Below, piece by piece: positions 17,809 through 26,699 of a DNA stretch of 64,000 nt. The notes under the pieces are model-generated. The model was not told the origin of the DNA, searched no databases, and saw only the letters and a list, made by a program, of their open reading frames with translations. Position 1 is the first letter of the stretch; each line of letters starts with the position of its first letter. The stretch covers positions 217,095-281,094 of the forward strand of contig NZ_WBWE01000005.1 of assembly GCF_008932435.1 (NCBI RefSeq), written 5' to 3'. This DNA is from Brucella pseudintermedia (lineage in GTDB: Bacteria > Pseudomonadota > Alphaproteobacteria > Rhizobiales > Rhizobiaceae). The position numbers and the translations under genes are program-made.

Positions 17809-18558
17809 ATGAAAGAGAAGATGGATGATCGCAACCGGCACGATGAAAGTGCTATCGGCTGGCCTGGCGGCGATCAGTCTTCCGGGGATCAAGCCACCAT
17901 TTGCGGTCCCGATACGGAATGCGGTCGCACGCGGCTCGGTGCCGGACAGGATCCGGCGAAGCGCCGCCAGATACTGGAGGGCGCGCAGAGTGTTTTCCTG
18001 CGCATGGGCTTCGATGCTGCCAGCATGAACGACATCACGCGCGAAGCGGGTGTCTCGAAGGGCACCATTTACGTTTATTTCAATAGCAAGGAAGATCTCT
18101 TCGTCGCCTTGTGCGAGCATTATCGCCACACAATGTTCAGCGAACTGATCGATACGCTCGACAACGGCTTCGACAGCCGTCAGGAGCTGATAGACTTCGG
18201 CGTGGCGCTGGTAACGCTCATCACCTCGTCAACCGCTATTCGCGCCCAACGGATCGTGCTGGGCGTCAGCGAGCGCAAGCCGGAACTTGCCGCACGATTC
18301 TACGAGCGCGGCCCGAAGCGCAGCCTCGTGGTGATGGCCGAATATCTCAACCGCATGATCAGGAACGGCAAGCTCAAGCCCTTCGACGCCGACCGGATGG
18401 CTTATCAGCTTTCCGATCTCTTTCTTTCGGGCCTCTATCGACCTCGCCTTTTCGGTGCGATCGCGGAGCCGCCGGCAGTGGAAACGATTCGCAGCAATGT
18501 GGAATTGGCAGTCGACTTCTTCTATCGTGCCTATGGCAATGAGCAGGAAGTGTGCTGA
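17809..18558 (+). CDS. TetR-family repressor of the divergent efflux pump
   Basis: The frame runs from 17749, but operator 2 covers that start, so a start at 17809 (249 residues) or 17821 is more likely. GAGGAG at 17801-17806 is close to both. After a variable leader, the HTH begins at AKRRQILEGAQSVFLRMGFD and continues through MNDITREAGVSKGTIYVYF with the recognition helix. The C-terminal domain holds the ligand pocket. It most likely represses the emrAB-like operon and itself until an effector binds. Confidence 0.88.
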   Translation: MKEKMDDRNRHDESAIGWPGGDQSSGDQATICGPDTECGRTRLGAGQDPAKRRQILEGAQSVFLRMGFDAASMNDITREAGVSKGTIYVYFNSKEDLFVALCEHYRHTMFSELIDTLDNGFDSRQELIDFGVALVTLITSSTAIRAQRIVLGVSERKPELAARFYERGPKRSLVVMAEYLNRMIRNGKLKPFDADRMAYQLSDLFLSGLYRPRLFGAIAEPPAVETIRSNVELAVDFFYRAYGNEQEVC

Positions 18559-18807
18559 AATAGAACAACAGGATCCGGCAACTATGCCGAGATCAACAAA
18601 ACTTTACCCAAAGACTAAATGAGTCCTTATTCGAGCCTTAATTCGGCGGCGTCTTGTGTGCAATTCATTGCCATAGATTAATTGTGGGTTGTCAACAGCC
18701 CGTTTTTTTATGTCACTACTACGCAAAACTGAATGGCTTCAGGCGCCGATTCGCCACGTTTCGAACCAGGTAATAAATCGCCTGCCAGCATCAAGGACAT
18801 TATTATA
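18559..18807. other. vjbR upstream region
   Basis: This 249-bp gap precedes the LuxR-type gene. It is AT-rich from about 18590 to 18730 (GTCAACAGCCCGTTTTTTTATG near 18690) and must hold the vjbR promoter. No convincing lux-box-like palindrome was found by eye. Confidence 0.35.
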
Positions 18808-19590
18808 ATGACACTCGATCTGATTCATTTTCCCAATTTCAAGAAGACATTTTTTGGCTCGTCATTCCAGAGCGATACGCTGGCTCTGCTGACACGAATC
18901 CGCGACGAGATCGGTTGCCGCCATATCATGCACACCTATAAGGGGCGCATGGGCGATTGCACGAAGGCCAACGCGTCCGACCTCACCGTGGTCATGACGA
19001 TACCTTCCAACTGGGCGGCACGCTACTCCACCAAGAACTATTTCGTCATCGATCCGATCTTTCAGGAAGACGCTCCTTATTTCAAGGAGGATGTCAGCGG
19101 CATAGTCCGCAATCTTCAGGAGGACGCAGACCGGTGCCCGGCTGTCGCCGAAATGCTGCAGGACGCCGAAAAGCATGGATTGGGCAATATTTTCGTTGCC
19201 GTTTCCGCCCGCAGCCAGAAAGGAGCGCCCGGCTGTTCCCTGTTCAGCTTCGAGGTCAGCCCGGATGAGGACCGCGAGCAGTTCGTGGCCAAGCTTCGTC
19301 CGCGACTGTTGAGCCTGTCGGGGATCATCCACTCCGCCCTGTGCGGCTGCAAGGATGTGGCGACCGTTTCCAATCTCCTGACCCCGCGCGAGGTCGACTG
19401 TCTGCGCTGGGCTGCAAATGGCAAGACGGATGGCGAGATCGCCGAAATTCTGAACATCGCCCGTTGGACGGTGGTGACTTATCTCCAGAACGCCAAGATC
19501 AAGCTCAACTGCTCCAACCGCACCTCGGCTGTGGCGACGGCGCTGTCGCTTGGCATCATCGAAATGCCGGAAGTCCACCATCTGAACTGA
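18808..19590 (+). CDS. vjbR: LuxR-type quorum-sensing regulator, VjbR homologue
   Basis: The 260-residue protein starts [10 protein letters not shown] at 18808. The N-terminal autoinducer domain keeps W69, Y73 and D82-P83, the residues that contact acyl-homoserine lactone in TraR-like proteins. The C-terminal LuxR HTH is at about 191-245 ([20 protein letters not shown], with [13 protein letters not shown] as recognition helix). The sequence matches my memory of Brucella VjbR, which activates virB type IV secretion and flagellar genes. No LuxI-type synthase is nearby. It lies beside the flagellar cluster, ends at a strong terminator, and so is probably monocistronic. Confidence 0.9.
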   Translation: MTLDLIHFPNFKKTFFGSSFQSDTLALLTRIRDEIGCRHIMHTYKGRMGDCTKANASDLTVVMTIPSNWAARYSTKNYFVIDPIFQEDAPYFKEDVSGIVRNLQEDADRCPAVAEMLQDAEKHGLGNIFVAVSARSQKGAPGCSLFSFEVSPDEDREQFVAKLRPRLLSLSGIIHSALCGCKDVATVSNLLTPREVDCLRWAANGKTDGEIAEILNIARWTVVTYLQNAKIKLNCSNRTSAVATALSLGIIEMPEVHHLN

Positions 19591-19613
19591 TGCCGACGGT
19601 CTTTTAGAGAAGG

Positions 19614-19641
19614 ATACCGGATGTTTTCACGCATCCGGTAT
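19614..19641. terminator. intrinsic terminator after vjbR
   Basis: ATACCGGATG, loop TTTTCACG and CATCCGGTAT form a perfect 10-bp stem followed by TTT. The symmetric arms allow function from either side, so it may also serve the convergent gene at 19693-20121. Confidence 0.85.
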
Positions 19642-19692
19642 TTTGCTGCACTCATTTTCCGATATGGCTGCTGCCGCTTTCGGAAAGTATTC

Positions 19693-20121
19693 TCAGGCCC
19701 GTTTTCGAAGCGGCAGGCGTGCGGCGTCGAAGGCGTTGGCGAGCCTTGCCGTGTTCTTCACCGGGTCTTCGTCGGCATCCTCGAAAGCGATGTGGTTCAG
19801 CTCCACGCCTGCCGTCTTGTCGGTAAGCGTCAGCCGGAAATAGGCATAGACGCCCTGATTGCGGAACTCCATGTCGAGCACGATGGCAGGCGGCGACTGC
19901 CAGTCGCAGCGATATTCCCCGCCATGACCGAGTTCCAGCGTGCCGGGAAAGAAGTAAAGCTCGGTCGCCGAACTGACGATATCGGCGATATTGGCAAAAA
20001 GCTCGCAGCGTATGAAAGCAATATAGTCGGCCGGATCGACCAGGCGAAGGTCGGCTGCGACTTCGCGCAGGTTTCCCGCAATGATCGCCTCGCGTTCGTT
20101 GGAGAATTGCAGGCTTTTCAT
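19693..20121 (-). CDS. conserved hypothetical protein
   Basis: The 142-residue soluble protein starts MKSLQFSNEREAIIAGN. It has no signal peptide, transmembrane helix or recognised motif, and a basic C-terminus (ARLPLRKRA). Codon use and composition match the neighbours and the frame has a plausible start. It sits between vjbR and flhB. I do not recognise the family. Confidence 0.65.
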   Translation of the reverse strand: MKSLQFSNEREAIIAGNLREVAADLRLVDPADYIAFIRCELFANIADIVSSATELYFFPGTLELGHGGEYRCDWQSPPAIVLDMEFRNQGVYAYFRLTLTDKTAGVELNHIAFEDADEDPVKNTARLANAFDAARLPLRKRA

Positions 20122-20195
20122 GGTCTCACCGCCAATCTGGGGAACAGGCTGTCACTGTTCTGAAACATATAAATATCATGACTATCCATTTGTTC

Positions 20196-20250
20196 GTATA
20201 CATGTCTTACTCCCAAAACCGGTTCCCGCTTTTGGGAGACATGCTCTAAT
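20196..20250. repeat. family A palindromic repeat
   Basis: CATGTC, CTCCCAAAA, loop with CCGGTTCCCGC, TTTTGGGAG and GACATG pair as a two-part stem (20201-20243). It lies just after flhB and may end that operon. The reverse orientation of the same unit is at 54887-54945. Confidence 0.7.
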
Positions 20251-21316
20251 GCAATGCATGTCGCGCATTGATGACCCGGATCAGCTCGGCCACGGCCTTG
20301 TAGAATTCCGGCGCAATCATCTGGTCGACATTGACCTGTTTGTAGAGCGCGCGCGCCAGCGGAACGTCCTCGAATATCGGGATGGAATGCTGTGCGGCGA
20401 TCTCTCTTATCTTGAGAGCGATCAGATCCTGCCCCTTTGCCACGACGACCGGAGCGGCATCCTGCTCCGGCTTGTAGCGCAGTGCTACGGAAAAATGAGT
20501 CGGATTTGCGACGATGAGCGTTGCCGTCGGCACGGTGTTGATCATGCGGCGGCGCGCACGGTCGCGGCCGAGCGATCGCAGGCGCGACTTGACCAGCGGG
20601 TCACCTTCCGACTGCTTCAGCTCGTCTTTCACTTCCTGCCGGGTCATGCGCAGTTCCTGCCGCCAGTGAATGCGCGACCAGGCAAGGTCGAAACCGGCGA
20701 TTGCCGTAATCGCCAGAACATTGGCGACGAGCAGGCGCACCATGTTCTCGCGCAGAAATTCCGGCAAGGCGCTCGGATCGGAGGCGACCGCATCGGTGAA
20801 AAGGCTGTTGCCGCTGAAGAAGACGACAAAGACGATGACGCTCGCCGCCAGGAATTTCGCCAGCGACTTGAGAAACTCGACCTGACCGGCGCGCCCGAAA
20901 ATGCGCTGCCATCCCTTGAGGGGCGATATGCGCGATGCCTGCGGGCGGATGCGCTCGCCAACGAAGCGCGGCACGTTCTGGAACGCGGAAGCCGCGATGC
21001 CGGCAAGCGGAATGATGATGAACACCGGCACGAGGGCCGCGCCGACGGCGAGCGCCAGCACGCCAAACAGGCGGCTCGCATCCTCGGCGCTGTTCAAGAG
21101 CCAGTCCTCGGGGCGGTCGATCAGCTCGCGCAGGAAGACGGCAAGCTTCGTTGTGGCAGGTCCTGCGACAAAGACCGCGATAATCAGAAAGGAAGCGATA
21201 CCGGCAAGGATCGGCGTTTCGCGTGAGAAGGGCATATTGCCCTTTTCCAAGGCGTCGCGGATTTTCTGCTCGGTCGCTTCTTCTGTTTTGCTTTCCTTGT
21301 CAGCATCATCTGCCAT
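20246..21316 (-). CDS. flhB: flagellar export switch protein FlhB
   Basis: The 356-residue inner-membrane protein of the flagellar type III export gate has four hydrophobic segments in the N-terminal half. The C-terminal cytoplasmic domain holds the NPTH autocleavage site near residue 270 (VANPTHFSVALRY), which lets FlhB switch export specificity from rod/hook to filament proteins. The N-terminal acidic tail (DDADKESKTEEATEQKIRDA) is typical. It is the last gene of the motA-fliM-orf-fliN-fliG-flhB operon. Confidence 0.96.
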   Translation of the reverse strand: MADDADKESKTEEATEQKIRDALEKGNMPFSRETPILAGIASFLIIAVFVAGPATTKLAVFLRELIDRPEDWLLNSAEDASRLFGVLALAVGAALVPVFIIIPLAGIAASAFQNVPRFVGERIRPQASRISPLKGWQRIFGRAGQVEFLKSLAKFLAASVIVFVVFFSGNSLFTDAVASDPSALPEFLRENMVRLLVANVLAITAIAGFDLAWSRIHWRQELRMTRQEVKDELKQSEGDPLVKSRLRSLGRDRARRRMINTVPTATLIVANPTHFSVALRYKPEQDAAPVVVAKGQDLIALKIREIAAQHSIPIFEDVPLARALYKQVNVDQMIAPEFYKAVAELIRVINARHALH

Positions 21317-21328
21317 GGGTCACCGCAA

Positions 21329-22384
21329 TCAGGACGAAGCTTCGCCAGCGTCGAGGGTGATGATTCCGCGCTCGGAAAGGTCGATGGCGATACGGGCTAT
21401 CGTGCGGCGCGCATCGGCAATGTTCTGCGCTGTTATGTTGCCCTGTTCCGCGCCAAGCTCGGTTTCCACCATGCGTCGGCCACGGGTCGAGAGCGAGGAG
21501 AGAACCAGTTCCTGAAGCCTTGTGTCGGCCCCGCGCAGCGCGGTTGCGATCTGTTCGGTCTGCACTTCATCGAAGAGCAGCAGGCGCGCGCGCTGCGACA
21601 GGCGTTCAATGTCTTCAAAGGTGAAGAGCTTGGCCTTGATGCGGTTGAGATCGTCGCGGTTGAGGTCTTCGAGGCTCGCCATCAGTTCTTCCATCTCGCT
21701 TCTGTCGAGCTGGTTGAAGATGTTGGCGATCTGGCCGTGATGTGCCTTGACCGGACCGGAATCGCTGCGGCCCAGAAGGTCGCGCCGCAGCACGTCTTCC
21801 AGAATTTCCACTGCCGCTGGCGCCACATTGCCGATATGGAGCGAGCGCTGCACGACGGCATTGCGCAGTTGCGGCGGCAGGACGACGAACAGCCGCGCTG
21901 CAAGGTCGGACGGCAGCTTCGACACGATATAGGCGATGATCTGCGGATGCTGGTCGGTCAGATAGGCTTGCAGGCTTTCCACCGGCAGGCGTGCGAGCTG
22001 CACCCAGACCGATTCCTGAACGAGCTGCGGCTGGACGCGGTCTTCGAGAACGGCATCCACCTCTTCCTGCGGCAGCGCTTCGCGCAGCAGGCCCTCGAAG
22101 CGCTGGGCAGCTTCCGAAACCGGCGCGCCTTCGGCAAAGGAATCCTCGAACTGCTTGACGAGCTGCTCGAAATCGAGCGGTGAAATCGGCTCCAGCGTGC
22201 GGGCATGACCGGCAAGCTTGCGCAGGTCCTCGGCATTGAAATGCTTGAGAAGGCGCGCGGCGGCAGGCCGCCCGATGGCAACGAGGATCGCCGCCGCCTT
22301 TTGCGGGCCGGTCAGCGTATCGATGAGGCCGGTCGCGCCGCCTTCCATGTCGTCCGCAAGCGCCTGCTGTTCATTGTCGGCCAT
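21329..22384 (-). CDS. fliG: flagellar motor switch protein FliG
   Basis: The 351-residue cytoplasmic C-ring protein links FliF, the other switch proteins and the stator. It starts MADNEQQALADD at 22384; a GTG two codons upstream is an alternative. The N-terminal part has LTGPQKAAAILVAIG. The middle domain has the EHPQ-like LTDQHPQIIAYIVSKLP. The C-terminal domain carries the charged torque helix (SLSTRGRRMVETELG). It lies five bases or so downstream of fliN, in the same operon. Confidence 0.95.
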   Translation of the reverse strand: MADNEQQALADDMEGGATGLIDTLTGPQKAAAILVAIGRPAAARLLKHFNAEDLRKLAGHARTLEPISPLDFEQLVKQFEDSFAEGAPVSEAAQRFEGLLREALPQEEVDAVLEDRVQPQLVQESVWVQLARLPVESLQAYLTDQHPQIIAYIVSKLPSDLAARLFVVLPPQLRNAVVQRSLHIGNVAPAAVEILEDVLRRDLLGRSDSGPVKAHHGQIANIFNQLDRSEMEELMASLEDLNRDDLNRIKAKLFTFEDIERLSQRARLLLFDEVQTEQIATALRGADTRLQELVLSSLSTRGRRMVETELGAEQGNITAQNIADARRTIARIAIDLSERGIITLDAGEASS

Positions 22385-22395
22385 GGTCACGTCCG

Positions 22396-22743
22396 TTACT
22401 TGCCGATGATTTCGGTGAGGCTGACACCGAAACGCGAGGAATCGTCTTCCAAAACGATCACTTCCCCACGCGCGATGACGCGGCCATTGACCACGATATC
22501 GACCGGATCGCCGATCTGCTTGTCGAGGGTGATGACCGCGCCGCGACCAAGCTTCATCAGATTGGCGACCGGCATGGTCGTGCCGCCAAGAACCACCTGC
22601 ACATCGACGGGAATGCCCATGATGAGTTCGAGATTGGGCTTGGATGGACCTTTCTGGGCGCTGCGCGGCTTTTCCTCGCGCAGTTCCTCAATGGCTTCGT
22701 CCAGTTCCTGCTGCATGTTGTTTTCCTTATTGTCCGCGCTCAT
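22396..22743 (-). CDS. fliN: flagellar motor switch protein FliN
   Basis: The 115-residue C-ring protein has an acidic N-terminal tail and a C-terminal SpoA/FliN domain ([20 protein letters not shown] through [11 protein letters not shown]). It forms the lower part of the C-ring with FliM and helps dock the export ATPase complex. The start ATG overlaps the stop of the upstream coiled-coil gene (ATGA). Confidence 0.95.
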   Translation of the reverse strand: MSADNKENNMQQELDEAIEELREEKPRSAQKGPSKPNLELIMGIPVDVQVVLGGTTMPVANLMKLGRGAVITLDKQIGDPVDIVVNGRVIARGEVIVLEDDSSRFGVSLTEIIGK

Positions 22744-23198
22744 GCCTGGCCTGCGAGATTTACGGTAGCTTTACGGACCGCGCGGCGCACAAAAACCGGC
22801 AGCGCATTCTTTTCCTTCGGAAGCGCTTGTTCGGTGACGGTCGCGATCCTGTCTTCGCTGCGTGCGCTATCGGCGACGTTGCGCGCATGGCGTATGTCGC
22901 GGGTCAGCGCCTTGCGCAGCCGGTTCAGTTCCTCGATCGCTTCTTCCATTTCGCGGCGCACGCGCTGCGTTTCGGCAAGACGGGCTTCAAGCTTGTTGTT
23001 TTCGTCGGTCAAGTCGGTGCGCTCGCTCTGGATCGCCTTGACGGCGCGTTCCAGCCCGTTGGAGGCGGCTGCAACGCGCAGCGCCAGCACCTTGCCGAGC
23101 TTGATCGTCTCGTTGGCCTTGCGGCCCACCACGATGAGCGCGCCCAGCGATGCAAGAGCCATCAATGTCGAAAGAACGTTAGCCAGCAACAAGCTCAT
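22740..23198 (-). CDS. membrane-anchored coiled-coil protein of the switch operon
   Basis: The 152-residue protein has one N-terminal transmembrane helix (about 3-23, [21 protein letters not shown]), then a long heptad-rich helix (about 60-110, rich in E, L, R, with [20 protein letters not shown]) and a basic tail. It overlaps fliM by 20 bp and fliN by 4 bp, so it is made with the C-ring. It may be the DUF6468-type protein of alphaproteobacterial flagellar operons, but I recall that only loosely. I infer a motor or C-ring accessory role; enteric bacteria have no counterpart at this position. Confidence 0.8.
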   Translation of the reverse strand: MSLLLANVLSTLMALASLGALIVVGRKANETIKLGKVLALRVAAASNGLERAVKAIQSERTDLTDENNKLEARLAETQRVRREMEEAIEELNRLRKALTRDIRHARNVADSARSEDRIATVTEQALPKEKNALPVFVRRAVRKATVNLAGQA

Positions 23199-24144
23199 CG
23201 ATGAAATCCTCTTCCTGATTGACCGGGTCGCCGACCTTGACTGTGAAATGAATGCCCGATTTGCCGAGCGTGCACTTGAAAAGCTGCTGGTCGCCCGCGC
23301 GCAGGCGCACCTGCTGCATGGCGTCGGCAGGCAGTTTCAGAACCTGGCCGATTTCCAGCATCGACAAGGCGTCCAGCGTCATCGATCCCTGCTGGATAAA
23401 GGCTTCGAGTTCGATGCGCGCGCGGCTGACTTCGTGGCGCAGCTTCTTCGCCCAGCTTGGATCGGCCTGGTTCATCGGGCGGCGCAAAAAGGCGGCCACG
23501 GCATCCTGCATCGGCTTGTGCGTGCTGCGCGGTAAAAGCAGATGCACCTGCCCGGTCTTGCCTGCGGCAGCAACATCGATGCGGCAGGAAAAAAGGCGCG
23601 AGCGCTCGAAATTCTCGCGGTCGAATTCGGCGGTATCGATGCATTCACCGGCGGCAAAAAGCGCCTGGCCGTTCGCTTGTCCGTTTCCGGCAAAGACGTG
23701 ATCGAGAGAAGTCGCAAGATGACCGGCCAGAAGCGCGGAAATCTTCTGCTCCAGCATCCCGAAGGGACGGTCCGCATCGACGGAGCCCATATTTCCCTGC
23801 GCGCCGAACATTGCCTCGATCACGGAGAAGACAAGCGTCGCATCGGCGGTGAAGTAAAGCGTGCAGCCCCAGCGCTCGGCCCTCAGGGGCGCGATGATCG
23901 CAGCCTTGTCGAGAATATCGCCAAAGGCGGCATCGTCGGTGCTTTCCACCTGTCCGGCCTCAATGTCGAATGCGGCAGCGCAGCCGTGTTTCAGCCGGTC
24001 GCAGAAATGCGTCGAGGCATCCTTGAACACATGGGCAAGCGATTTCAGGTCGTCGCCCGAAAGACCGGCTGCGCGCAGCACATTCTCGGCCAGAACATCG
24101 GTTTTGCGGTTTTGTCCCAATGTGGCGGTTTCGGCGGTGGTCAT
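23179..24144 (-). CDS. fliM: flagellar motor switch protein FliM
   Basis: The 321-residue switch protein starts MTTAETATLG at 24144; an upstream in-frame extension overlaps motA and is rejected. The middle CheC-like domain spans about 50-230 and the C-terminal SpoA domain begins around GSMTLDALSMLEIGQVLKLP. It binds FliG and FliN in the C-ring. The N-terminus lacks an obvious LSQxEIDxLL-type CheY-binding motif, which is common in rhizobial FliM. It lies one base after motA. Confidence 0.88.
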   Translation of the reverse strand: MTTAETATLGQNRKTDVLAENVLRAAGLSGDDLKSLAHVFKDASTHFCDRLKHGCAAAFDIEAGQVESTDDAAFGDILDKAAIIAPLRAERWGCTLYFTADATLVFSVIEAMFGAQGNMGSVDADRPFGMLEQKISALLAGHLATSLDHVFAGNGQANGQALFAAGECIDTAEFDRENFERSRLFSCRIDVAAAGKTGQVHLLLPRSTHKPMQDAVAAFLRRPMNQADPSWAKKLRHEVSRARIELEAFIQQGSMTLDALSMLEIGQVLKLPADAMQQVRLRAGDQQLFKCTLGKSGIHFTVKVGDPVNQEEDFIDELVAG

Positions 24145-24145
24145 C

Positions 24146-25018
24146 TTACGCGGCCTGCTGGGTCGGCGCGCTCGCCATGGTTTCCTGCTCGACCACATCG
24201 ATGGTCGGGCGATCATAGGCGGAGATGGTCTTGCGGCCATATTCCACGGCGATCTGCGGCAGGGAGCCGTTCATATAGGCGAGAAGCGTCTGCTTCACGA
24301 CGATATAAAGACGATTGTTCTTTTCGCGGGTCGATTTGATCTTGGCTGCGATCGGGCCGACGACGCCGTAGGAGAAGAAGATACCGGCAAAGGTGCCGAC
24401 GAGGGCCGCGCCGATCAGATGGCCTAGCACTTCCGGCGACTGGTCGAGCGCGCCCATGGCCTTGATGACGCCAAGCACGGCGGCGACGATGCCGAGTGCG
24501 GGAAGCGCTTCGGAAATGCTGACCATGGCGTGGTAGGGCTTGAGCTTGTCGCGGGCGATGGTGTGGATTTCCTCGTCCATCAGCGCCTCGATTTCATGCG
24601 AGCGCACATTGCCGACGATGATGAGGCGGCAATAATCGCAGATGAAGTTGGTGAGGTCCTCTTTCTTCAATACGCTCGGATAAGCCTGGAAGATCGGCGA
24701 TTCCTTCGGATTGTCGATATGCACTTCCACTTCATTGCGCGACTTGGCGCGCAGCTCGCGCATCAGGCTGTAGAGCACGCCCAGAACGTCAAGATAGTCG
24801 CGCTGCTTGGGAACCGCATTGCTGAATGCCTCCATGCAGGCGCGGCCCGTGTCCTTCACCAGCGAAAACGGATTGGCGATGAAAAAGGTGCCGAGTGCCG
24901 CGCCCAGAATGATGACGAACTCCCACGGCTGGATGAGCACGCTGACATGTCCGCCCATGGCGATAAAGCCGCCCAGCATACAGCCCAGTGTGATGACAAG
25001 ACCGACAATAATGCCCAA
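24146..25018 (-). CDS. motA: flagellar motor stator protein MotA
   Basis: The 290-residue inner-membrane protein has four transmembrane helices. With MotB it conducts protons and pushes on FliG. Helix 1 is [22 protein letters not shown] with start codon TTG at 25018. The cytoplasmic loop has charged [14 protein letters not shown], and helix 3 is [19 protein letters not shown] with the functionally important Pro. It is first in the minus-strand operon. A flagellar motif copy (TTCGCGCAAGG) lies about 60 bp upstream. The TTG start may limit stator synthesis. Confidence 0.95.
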   Translation of the reverse strand: MGIIVGLVITLGCMLGGFIAMGGHVSVLIQPWEFVIILGAALGTFFIANPFSLVKDTGRACMEAFSNAVPKQRDYLDVLGVLYSLMRELRAKSRNEVEVHIDNPKESPIFQAYPSVLKKEDLTNFICDYCRLIIVGNVRSHEIEALMDEEIHTIARDKLKPYHAMVSISEALPALGIVAAVLGVIKAMGALDQSPEVLGHLIGAALVGTFAGIFFSYGVVGPIAAKIKSTREKNNRLYIVVKQTLLAYMNGSLPQIAVEYGRKTISAYDRPTIDVVEQETMASAPTQQAA

Positions 25019-25057
25019 AGCTCGAGACTCCCGTACATTCTCTTTGCCGGGAACCTA

Positions 25058-25080
25058 AGCGCTGCGCCTTGCGCGAACCT
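25058..25080 (-). promoter_or_regulatory. flagellar motif copy upstream of motA operon
   Basis: On the minus strand this reads TTCGCGCAAGGCGCAGCGCT then TAGG. It is the same element as upstream of fliF, flhA, flgE and flgB (see finding). It is about 40-60 bp from the motA start. Confidence 0.55.
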
Positions 25081-25119
25081 TGTCTGGGGCAAGCTAGACT
25101 TCGGTCAGCCTTGGCCAGC

Positions 25120-25146
25120 TTCGGACAAGCTTGGTCTTTCATAAAG
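25120..25146 (+). promoter_or_regulatory. weaker flagellar motif copy upstream of DUF1217-flgF operon
   Basis: TTCGGACAAGCTTGGTCT then TTCATAA aligns with the flagellar motif with two or three changes. It is about 30-50 bp before the start at 25176. Confidence 0.4.
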
Positions 25147-25175
25147 AGCGTAAATTTCAGCAGGGGGTCATGCGC

Positions 25176-25964
25176 ATGGTCGATACGATGACGAGCTATC
25201 GCCTGATCGCGTCGGATATGGCGCGGTCGTTGCAGCGTGTTTCAAAGGAACCGATGGTTGAGCGGGAAACCGCCTACTACAAGGAGAATATCGGCAAGGT
25301 GAAATCCATTGATGATTTCATGGCCGACACCCGCCTTTATAATTACGCGCTGAAGGCGTTTGGCCTGGAGGACATGGCCTTCGCCAAGGCGTTTGTGCGC
25401 AAGATATTGACCGAAGGCATCAAGAGCGATGATGCCATGGCAAACAAGCTGACCGACAAGCGCTACAAGGAATTTGCGACGGTCTTCGATTTCGAGGGCA
25501 AGGGCGCGGAGGCGACCCAGGGCACCGCGGCGCAGCAGGGCGTGGTCGACAAATATCTTCGCCAGACGCTGGAGACGGAAGCGGGAAGCCAGAACGAAGG
25601 CGTGCGGCTGGCGCTCTATTTCCAGCGCAAGGCGCCGACGCTGACCAATGCCTATGAAATTCTGGGCGATAAGGCGCTGGTGTCGATGATCCAGACGACC
25701 TTTGGCTGGCCGTCCACCATATCCAATGCCGATATCGACAAGCAGGCAAAGATGATCGAGGACAAGATCGACTTCACCAAAATGTCCGATCCCGATTATG
25801 TCTCCAAGCTGATTTCACGATTTACCGCCATGTATGAGATGAACAACCCGACCGCGAGCAGCCCGGCCTCGATTGCGTCCCTGCTTCTGGGCGGCACGTC
25901 TTCGGTCGGCATTTCGATGGATATCCTCAGCACCTTGCAGAACTTCAAGCCGGGCGGGCGCTAG
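25176..25964 (+). CDS. DUF1217-family flagellar protein
   Basis: The 262-residue protein starts MVDTMTSYRLIASD at 25176, with GGGGG eight bases upstream. It consists of a helical domain that repeats in family members (ERETAYYKENIGKVKSIDDF, then ALKAFGLEDM). The C-terminal region has FTAMYEMNNP. There is no signal peptide. DUF1217 proteins occur in alphaproteobacterial flagellar clusters, and several are thought to be basal-body or export-related, but the function is not established. It starts a plus-strand operon with flgF and fliI, divergent from motA. Confidence 0.8.
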   Translation: MVDTMTSYRLIASDMARSLQRVSKEPMVERETAYYKENIGKVKSIDDFMADTRLYNYALKAFGLEDMAFAKAFVRKILTEGIKSDDAMANKLTDKRYKEFATVFDFEGKGAEATQGTAAQQGVVDKYLRQTLETEAGSQNEGVRLALYFQRKAPTLTNAYEILGDKALVSMIQTTFGWPSTISNADIDKQAKMIEDKIDFTKMSDPDYVSKLISRFTAMYEMNNPTASSPASIASLLLGGTSSVGISMDILSTLQNFKPGGR

Positions 25965-25967
25965 GCG

Positions 25968-26699
25968 ATGCAGAATAATTCGATTTATGTAGGGCTTTCC
26001 TCGCTCATCACGCTTGAACGGCGGATGGATGCCATTGCCCATAACGTCGCCAATGTTTCCACGGTCGGGTTCCGGGGCGAGGGCACCAAGTTCGAGACCA
26101 TCGTATCGAGCAAGGCCAGCGACGATGTGAGTTTTGCCACCGCAGGCAAGAGCTTCATCCGCACCGAGGCAGGCCCGATGATCAAGACCGACAATCCGCT
26201 GGATGTCGCGGTCAAGGGCGATGTGTGGATGTCGATCTCCACGCCGCAGGGCCAGATCTATACGCGAGACGGGCGCATGAACATGCTGCCGACGGGCGAT
26301 CTCGTCACCGTCACCGGCCATCCGGTTCTCGATGTCGGCGGCGCGCCCATCGTGCTCAATCCGGCTGGCGGCGCGCCGAAGATTTCGAGCGACGGCGCAA
26401 TCTACCAGAACGGCGCGCAGATCGGCGCCATCGGTCTCTTCACCATTCCCGCCGATGCCGACCTCACCTATGCGGGCACGTCCGGCGTGATCCCGAACAA
26501 GCCTGCCCAGCCAGTGGCCGATGACAACAGCGTGGGTGTCGTGCAGGGCATGATCGAGGGGTCGAATGTCGATGCCATGACGGAGATGACCCGCCTCATC
26601 AGCGTCAGCCGCGCCTTCGAGCAGGTCAACAATCTGCTGGCGCAGCAGGAGACCACCGTTTCTGAAGCCATCAAGACCCTGGGCTCCAGAAACGGATGA
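25968..26699 (+). CDS. flgF: flagellar proximal rod protein FlgF
   Basis: The 243-residue flagellar rod protein has the N-terminal rod/hook motif (IAHNVANVSTVGFRGEGTKF) and the C-terminal LISVSRAFEQVNNLLAQQE helix that packs in the axial structure. It is exported through the type III gate and assembled between MS ring and distal rod. It follows the DUF1217 gene by four bases or so and overlaps fliI by an ATGA. Confidence 0.95.
   Translation: MQNNSIYVGLSSLITLERRMDAIAHNVANVSTVGFRGEGTKFETIVSSKASDDVSFATAGKSFIRTEAGPMIKTDNPLDVAVKGDVWMSISTPQGQIYTRDGRMNMLPTGDLVTVTGHPVLDVGGAPIVLNPAGGAPKISSDGAIYQNGAQIGAIGLFTIPADADLTYAGTSGVIPNKPAQPVADDNSVGVVQGMIEGSNVDAMTEMTRLISVSRAFEQVNNLLAQQETTVSEAIKTLGSRNG

Noticed and set aside
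25970..26110. Lux box or sigma54 promoter search around the flagellar operons
   Set aside because: I found no convincing GG-N10-GC elements at the correct positions by eye; sigma54 control is not supported.
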